Shown in pieces: positions 59,560 to 64,000 of a stretch of DNA of 64,000 nucleotides. Position 1 is the first letter of the stretch; each line of letters begins with the position of its first letter. The position numbers and the translations under genes are program-made. The notes under the pieces are model-generated. The model was not told where the DNA came from, did not search any database, and saw nothing but the letters and a program-made list of their open reading frames with translations. The stretch is taken from contig DATKOF010000001.1 of NCBI GenBank assembly GCA_035524795.1, positions 11,703 through 75,702 of the forward strand. The letters are read 5' to 3'. Origin of the DNA: DATKOF01 sp035524795. Lineage in GTDB: Bacteria; Pseudomonadota; Gammaproteobacteria; Burkholderiales; SG8-41.

Positions 59560-60274
59560 GTTTCTTCACTCCTGATTTTCTCTTCTTCGCCGGCGCTTCG
59601 GGGGCTGGCACAGCTTCCGGCGTGGCGGCGGCGGGCTGCTCCTTCGGCGCCATTACCTTGCCTTTGTAGACCCAGACCTTGATGCCGATCACGCCGTAGG
59701 TCGTCTTGGCCTCGGCGAACCCGTAGTCGATGTCGGCGCGCAACGTGTGCAGCGGCACGCGCCCTTCGCGGTACCATTCGGTGCGTGCGATTTCGATGCC
59801 GTTCAGGCGTCCTGCGCTCATGATCTTGATGCCCTGCGCGCCGAGCCGCATCGCGTTCTGGATCGCGCGCTTCATTGCGCGGCGGAACATGATGCGCTTC
59901 TGCAACTGCTGCGCGATCGAATCAGCGATCAGTTGTGCGTCGAGCTCGGGCTTGCGCACTTCCTCGATGTCGATGCGCACGCGCACGCCGAGTATCTTCT
60001 GCAACTCGCTGCGCAGCGAATCGATGTCCTCGCCCTTCTTGCCGATCACGATGCCCGGTCGCGCGCTGTAGATCGTGATATTGGCGTCCTTGGCGGGACG
60101 TTTGATCTCGATGCGGCTGACCGCGGCGTGCGCGAGCTTCTGCTTCAGATAGTCGCGGACTTTGATGTCCTGCTGCAGCATCGCCGGAAAATTCTTGCTG
60201 TTCGCATACCATTTCGACGACCAGTTGCGCTGCACCGAGAGCCGGAACCCGGTCGGATGTATCTTCTGTCCCAT
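59543..60274 (-). CDS. rpsC: 30S ribosomal protein S3
   Basis: A 243-residue protein of the mRNA entry channel. MGQKIHPTGFRLSVQRNWSS begins it; the KH domain has YSARPGIVIGKKGEDIDSLR and the C domain GRLNGIEIARTEWYREGRVP. The last 35 residues are a variable Ala/Pro/Lys tail (PEAVPAPEAPAKKRKSGVKK). Confidence 0.97.
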   Translation of the reverse strand: MGQKIHPTGFRLSVQRNWSSKWYANSKNFPAMLQQDIKVRDYLKQKLAHAAVSRIEIKRPAKDANITIYSARPGIVIGKKGEDIDSLRSELQKILGVRVRIDIEEVRKPELDAQLIADSIAQQLQKRIMFRRAMKRAIQNAMRLGAQGIKIMSAGRLNGIEIARTEWYREGRVPLHTLRADIDYGFAEAKTTYGVIGIKVWVYKGKVMAPKEQPAAATPEAVPAPEAPAKKRKSGVKKHAAAS

Positions 60275-60276
60275 CG

Positions 60277-60615
60277 TTATTTCCTTCCGTCGCCGACCGT
60301 CAGATGAATGTGGCAGCTGTGCTTGAGTACGCGCACGCCGCGCCCCTTGGCGCGCGCGTGGAAGCGCTTCAGCACCGGCCCCTTTTCGACGTAAACACGC
60401 GTGACCTTGAGCTCGTCGACATCGGCTCCGTCGTTGTGCTCGGCATTGGCGATCGCCGACTCCAGTACCTTGCGCACGATCGCCGCGCCTTTTTTCGGGC
60501 TGAACGCCAGCAGGTTGAGCGCCTTCTCGACCTTGAGGCCGCGGATCTGGTCCGCGATCAGCCGGCCTTTCTGCGCCGACAATCGCACGCCGTTCAATTT
60601 TGCCGTGGTTTCCAT
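60277..60615 (-). CDS. rplV: 50S ribosomal protein L22
   Basis: A 112-residue exit-tunnel protein. METTAKLNGVRLSAQKGRLI starts at 60615; HARAKGRGVRVLKHSCHIHL is the signature. An in-frame ATG at 60630 overlaps rpsS by 4 bases and is a possible alternative start. A much longer open frame upstream is a shadow over rpsS and rplB. Confidence 0.96.
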   Translation of the reverse strand: METTAKLNGVRLSAQKGRLIADQIRGLKVEKALNLLAFSPKKGAAIVRKVLESAIANAEHNDGADVDELKVTRVYVEKGPVLKRFHARAKGRGVRVLKHSCHIHLTVGDGRK

Positions 60616-60626
60616 TATGTCATTCC

Positions 60627-60968
60627 TCATTTCTTCTCTTCCGCCGCCGCCGGCGCCGCTGCGGCGGGCGTCACGCTCGACTTCTTGTCGGCGGCCGCGG
60701 ACACGCTGCCGGCCTTCGAATGTCCCTTGAACTGCCGGGTATGGGAAAACTCGCCGAGTTTGTGGCCGACCATGTTTTCCGAAATGTAGACCGGCACGTG
60801 CTGCTTGCCGTTGTGCACGGCGATCGTCAGCCCGACGAAATCGGGCAGTATCGTCGAGCGCCGCGACCAGGTCTTGATCGGACGCTTGTCGTTGGACGCG
60901 CGCGCCGTTTCGACCTTGGCCATCAGGTGATAATCGACAAACGGGCCTTTTTTGACTGAACGTGCCAT
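60627..60968 (-). CDS. rpsS: 30S ribosomal protein S19 with C-terminal tail
   Basis: A 113-residue head protein. MARSVKKGPFVDYHLMAKVE and FVGLTIAVHNGKQHVPVYIS are typical, with GEFSHTRQFKGHSKAG ending the core near residue 88. About 23 further residues are Ala/Pro/Lys-rich (SSVTPAAAAPAAAEEKK); the usual length is about 92. Confidence 0.96.
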   Translation of the reverse strand: MARSVKKGPFVDYHLMAKVETARASNDKRPIKTWSRRSTILPDFVGLTIAVHNGKQHVPVYISENMVGHKLGEFSHTRQFKGHSKAGSVSAAADKKSSVTPAAAAPAAAEEKK

Positions 60969-60983
60969 CGATGATTGCTCCCG

Positions 60984-61814
60984 TTAGGCGGCGCCGGCCC
61001 TGGCGTGGCGGCGGCGCACGATCATGTTGTCGGTGCGTTTGTTGTGGCGGGTGCGCAACCCCTTCGACGGTTGCCCCCACGGCGACACCGGATGGCGGTT
61101 GCCGCGCGTGCGCCCGCCCAGCGGATGGTCGACCGGATTCATCACTTCGCCGCGCACCGTCGGCCTTACGCCGCGCCAGCGCTTGGCGCCGGCCTTGCCG
61201 AACTGGCGCAGATTGTGTTCTTCGTTGCCGACTTCGCCGATCGTCGCGCGGCATTCGATGTGCACCTTGCGCGTCTCGCCGGAACGCAGCCGGATCTGCG
61301 CGTAAATGCCCTCGCGCGCCAGCAGCACCACCGAAGCACCCGCCGAACGCGCCAGTTGCGCGCCCTTGCCGGGCAACAGCTCGACGCAGTGGATCGTGGT
61401 GCCGACCGGAATATTGCGCAGCGGCAGCGCGTTGCCCGGTTTGATCGGCGCCTCCGATCCGCTGACCAGCTGGGTGCCGGCGGTGACGCCCTTCGGCGCG
61501 ATGATGTAGCGGCGTTCGCCGTCGGCGTAGCACAACAGCGCGATGTGGGCGCTGCGGTTCGGGTCATATTCGATCCGCTCCACCTTGGCGACGACGCCGT
61601 CCTTGCTGCGCTTGAAATCGATCTTGCGGTAGTGCTGCTTGTGGCCGCCGCCGATGTGGCGCGTCGTGATATGGCCGTCGCTGTTGCGGCCGGCGTGCCG
61701 CGACTGGCTCTCGACCAGCGCCGCATGCGGCTTCCCTTTATGCAGTTGCGGGCTCACCACCTTGACCACCGCACGGCGCCCGGCCGACGTCGGTCTGACT
61801 TTGATCAGTGCCAT
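60984..61814 (-). CDS. rplB: 50S ribosomal protein L2
   Basis: A 276-residue protein needed for peptidyl transfer and subunit joining. HITTRHIGGGHKQHYRKIDF, SGASVVLLAREGIYAQIRLR and VRGEVMNPVDHPLGGRTRGN are conserved, the last with the key His. It overlaps the rplW stop by one base. Confidence 0.97.
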   Translation of the reverse strand: MALIKVRPTSAGRRAVVKVVSPQLHKGKPHAALVESQSRHAGRNSDGHITTRHIGGGHKQHYRKIDFKRSKDGVVAKVERIEYDPNRSAHIALLCYADGERRYIIAPKGVTAGTQLVSGSEAPIKPGNALPLRNIPVGTTIHCVELLPGKGAQLARSAGASVVLLAREGIYAQIRLRSGETRKVHIECRATIGEVGNEEHNLRQFGKAGAKRWRGVRPTVRGEVMNPVDHPLGGRTRGNRHPVSPWGQPSKGLRTRHNKRTDNMIVRRRHARAGAA

Positions 61815-62143
61815 TATGGGTTCTCTCCTGCCGCGAAAACAATTTCCTGGCCCGGCTTCAGGCGCACATAGGCCTTCTTCCAGTGGCTGCGGCGGCCGAT
61901 GAAGCGGCCGAAACGCTTGGTCTTGCCGCGTGCATTCGCGACCTGCACCGACAACACCTCGACTTTTTTCTCCTTGGTGCTGAACATCAGCTCGACCGCC
62001 GCCTTGATCTCGGGCTTGGTCGCATCCGGAGCGACGCGGAACAGGTACTGGTTGTTCTTTTCGCCGACGAAGGTGCTTTTTTCGGATACCACCGGCGCAA
62101 GCAGCACCTGGGCCAGACGTTCGGTATTTTTGGCGGCGCTCAT
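61814..62143 (-). CDS. rplW: 50S ribosomal protein L23
   Basis: A 109-residue exit-site protein and docking point for trigger factor and SRP. ERLAQVLLAPVVSEKSTFVG and VQVANARGKTKRFGRFIGRR are the signature. Overlaps rplD by 4 bases. Confidence 0.97.
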   Translation of the reverse strand: MSAAKNTERLAQVLLAPVVSEKSTFVGEKNNQYLFRVAPDATKPEIKAAVELMFSTKEKKVEVLSVQVANARGKTKRFGRFIGRRSHWKKAYVRLKPGQEIVFAAGENP

Positions 62144-62760
62144 TTCAGCAGCTCCTCGAATCTGGCCAGCGCGCCTTTGGTCACCAGCACATGGGCATGA
62201 TGGATCAGGCTCACCGGATCGGCATGCGCGGCCATTACCACGTTGACGCGCGGCAGATTACGCGCCGACAGCCGCAGATTGTCGTCGATGCTGTCGGTCA
62301 CGATCAGCACGTCGTCGAAACCCATGTTCTTCACTTTCTGCGCGAGCAGCCGGGTCTTCGGCTGCTCGACGGTGAAACTGTCGACGACCGCGAGCCGTCC
62401 CTCGCGCGCGAGCTGCGACAGGATCGAACACACGCCGGCGCGGTACATCTTGCGGTTCAGCTTGTGGCTGTAGTTTTCGTCCGGCGTGTTCGGGAAAATC
62501 CGGCCGCCGCCGCGCCATAGCGGGCTCGACGTCATCCCGGCGCGCGCGCGGCCGGTGCCTTTCTGTTTCCACGGCTTCTTGGTCGAATGCCGGACGTCGC
62601 CGCGATCCTTCTGCATGCGGGTCGCGCGGCGCGCGTTCGCCAGATATGCGGTCACCACCTGGTGCACCAGCGCCTCGTTATAGTCACGCCCGAACACGGT
62701 GTCCGGCGCGGCGACCTTTTGGGACGGCTTGCCCTGCGGATCGATCAGATTGAGTTCCAT
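62140..62760 (-). CDS. rplD: 50S ribosomal protein L4
   Basis: A 206-residue tunnel protein, in E. coli also the autogenous repressor of the S10 operon. MELNLIDPQGKPSQKVAAPD begins it; KPWKQKGTGRARAGMTSSPL with the extended loop is the signature. Its ATG at 62760 overlaps the rplC stop by one base. Confidence 0.97.
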   Translation of the reverse strand: MELNLIDPQGKPSQKVAAPDTVFGRDYNEALVHQVVTAYLANARRATRMQKDRGDVRHSTKKPWKQKGTGRARAGMTSSPLWRGGGRIFPNTPDENYSHKLNRKMYRAGVCSILSQLAREGRLAVVDSFTVEQPKTRLLAQKVKNMGFDDVLIVTDSIDDNLRLSARNLPRVNVVMAAHADPVSLIHHAHVLVTKGALARFEELLK

Positions 62761-63425
62761 CACGCCCCTGCCTTCGCCGATTTGGCACCGGCCTTGACCG
62801 CCGGGTAGACGGCGAGATTGCCGCCGGCCGCACCGGGCACCGCGCCGCGCACCAGCAACAACTGGCGCGCCGTGTCGATGCGCATGATTTCGAGGTTCTG
62901 CACGGTGCGTCGCACCGCGCCGAGGTGTCCCGACATCCTCTTTCCCGGAAACACGCGTCCCGGATCCTGCGCCATCGAGATCGACCCCGGCTTGTTGTGC
63001 GAGATCGAATTGCCGTGGCTGGCGCGGTTCGACGAGAAATTGTGGCGCTTGATGACGCCGGCGAAGCCCTTGCCGATCGAAGTGCCGGCGACGTCGACTT
63101 TCTGTCCGACCTTGAACACGTCGACGCCGAGCGCGCCGCCGACCTTGAGGTCGGCAAGCTGATCGGGTATCACGCGGAATTCCCTGAGCACCGTACCGGC
63201 CTCGGTGCCGGCCTTGGCGAAATGTCCGGCCGCAGCCTTGTTGACGCGGCGCGCGCGGCGCTTGCCGTACGCGACCTGCACCGCGCAATAGCCGTCGCTC
63301 TCGGCGGTCTTGATCTGGGCCACACGATTGTCCGACACGTCGATCACGGTCACCGCAACGGAATCACCGTTGTCAGTGAACACGCGGGTCATGCCGATCT
63401 TGCGCCCTACTAGTCCCAAACTCAT
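62760..63425 (-). CDS. rplC: 50S ribosomal protein L3
   Basis: A 221-residue protein at the peptidyl-transferase centre. MSLGLVGRKIGMTRVFTDNG starts at 63425; FSSNRASHGNSISHNKPGSI and DPGRVFPGKRMSGHLG are the signature. A 115-base gap separates it from rpsJ. Confidence 0.97.
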   Translation of the reverse strand: MSLGLVGRKIGMTRVFTDNGDSVAVTVIDVSDNRVAQIKTAESDGYCAVQVAYGKRRARRVNKAAAGHFAKAGTEAGTVLREFRVIPDQLADLKVGGALGVDVFKVGQKVDVAGTSIGKGFAGVIKRHNFSSNRASHGNSISHNKPGSISMAQDPGRVFPGKRMSGHLGAVRRTVQNLEIMRIDTARQLLLVRGAVPGAAGGNLAVYPAVKAGAKSAKAGA

Positions 63426-63477
63426 GTTTTCACCTTTTGGTTTTGACCCGCGCGCGGCTGTCGTGCCGCCCGCGGGC

Positions 63478-63523
63478 GCCGGTTGCAATTGACCGGCAAC
63501 TCGTTTACCGGGTCATCACCCGG
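63478..63523 (-). other. Two hairpins in the rpsJ-rplC gap
   Basis: Arms CCGGGT/ACCCGG (63508-63523, 4-base loop) and GCCGGT/ACCGGC (63478-63497, 8-base loop). Neither is followed by a T-tract. They could shape translation of rplC or mark RNA processing; nothing more can be said. Confidence 0.35.
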
Positions 63524-63540
63524 CGCTCAAAATTTTTCGC

Positions 63541-63858
63541 CTACAGCCTGATCTCGACATCCACCCCTGCCGGCAGATCGAGCTTCATCAGCGCGTCGAC
63601 CGTCTTGTCGGTCGGATCGATGATGTCCATCAGCCGCAGATGCGTGCGGATTTCGAACTGGTCGCGCGACGTCTTGTTGGCGTGCGGCGAGCGCAGCACA
63701 TCGAACCGTTCCTTGCGCGTCGGCAGCGGCACCGGGCCTTTGACCACCGCGCCGGTGCGTTTCGCGGTATCCACGATCTCGAGCGCCGACTGGTCGATCA
63801 GACGGTAATCGAACGCCTTGAGGCGGATGCGGATCTTCTGGTTTTTGACGGCGGCCAT
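63541..63858 (-). CDS. rpsJ: 30S ribosomal protein S10
   Basis: A 105-residue head protein, also the NusE antitermination factor. KIRIRLKAFDYRLIDQSALE and KGPVPLPTRKERFDVLRSPH are the signature. ATG at 63858 lies 4 bases after the tuf stop; the longer open frame above it overlaps tuf. Confidence 0.97.
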   Translation of the reverse strand: MAAVKNQKIRIRLKAFDYRLIDQSALEIVDTAKRTGAVVKGPVPLPTRKERFDVLRSPHANKTSRDQFEIRTHLRLMDIIDPTDKTVDALMKLDLPAGVDVEIRL

Positions 63859-63862
63859 GCGA

Positions 63863-64000
63863 TCACTCGATGATTTTGGCGACGACGCCGGCGCCGACGG
63901 TTCTGCCGCCCTCGCGGATGGCGAAGCGCAGGCCGTCTTCCATCGCAATCGGCTGGATCAGCGTCACCGTGATCGTAATGTTGTCCCCCGGCATCACCAT
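63863..64000 (-). CDS. tuf: Elongation factor Tu, C-terminal 45 residues (cut by window edge)
   Basis: The frame enters from the right edge and ends with TGA at 63863. The visible residues, MVMPGDNITITVTLIQPIAM, then EDGLRFAIREGGRTVGAGVV and AKIIE, are the end of EF-Tu domain 3. The gene precedes rpsJ by 4 bases, the standard betaproteobacterial order. Confidence 0.97.
   Translation of the reverse strand: MVMPGDNITITVTLIQPIAMEDGLRFAIREGGRTVGAGVVAKIIE

Noticed and set aside
63426..63540. Intrinsic terminator between rpsJ and rplC
   Set aside because: Hairpins are present but no T-tract follows, and the operon must read through.

Overview
This window looks like a chromosomal segment of a Betaproteobacterium (Burkholderiales or Nitrosomonadales grade). 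The signs are high GC, a complete S10-spc-alpha ribosomal protein cluster ending rpoA-rplQ, the block fmdB/DUF502/aspS/nudB, the uvrA/MFS/ssb neighbourhood, a DUF3567 protein, HemP, a phasin and ribosomal protein Thx. No rRNA, tRNA or CRISPR array was recognised. The assignment rests on gene content; no database search was run.

Layout. 1-9.4 kb: a truncated alpha/beta hydrolase, then a dienelactone hydrolase, YceI, a WrbA-like quinone reductase, a pirin and a tripartite RND efflux operon. A divergent HxlR regulator follows at 9.4 kb. 9.8-16 kb: pabB, gluQ, and an MlaFED-type lipid-transport operon ending in a HIT protein. 16-24 kb: a phasin behind a strong promoter with a PhaR-like dyad, an iron-regulated hemP, an LpxH-like phosphoesterase, an alpha/beta hydrolase, Thx, a PBP7-type peptidase, cytochrome b561 with YceI, and an Atm1-type ABC exporter behind a possible attenuator or sRNA. 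24-38 kb: a glycine-zipper protein, ybhP-clsB-like genes, a START-domain protein, nadA, nudB, aspS, DUF502, fmdB, queD, queE, a frameshifted ssb, a YajR-like MFS protein, uvrA, and a small EF-Tu-domain-2-like protein with a histone-H1-like tail.

38.4-40.7 kb is an accessory island. Two minus-strand genes are each followed by an attC-like recombination site, next to nested remnants of an IS3-family element. The island is bracketed by two inverted copies of a 24-bp hairpin element. No integrase is visible, so it resembles a cluster of attC sites lacking an integrase. One cassette encodes a protein whose N-terminus fits the proteasome/HslV/Anbu Thr1-Asp17-Lys33 catalytic pattern.

41-49.5 kb: amtB behind a candidate sigma-54 promoter, a small secreted protein, DUF488, a PLDc_N membrane peptide, an alanine-rich lipoprotein cytochrome c, a SAM hydrolase-type enzyme, an M15 peptidase and an MgtA-type ATPase. 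49.5-64 kb: the ribosomal cluster on the minus strand, from the 3' end of tuf through rpsJ to rplQ, with visible promoters before rplN and rpsM and a terminator after rplQ. Several of these ribosomal proteins (L15, S19, S3, L17) carry low-complexity Ala/Lys/Pro tails.
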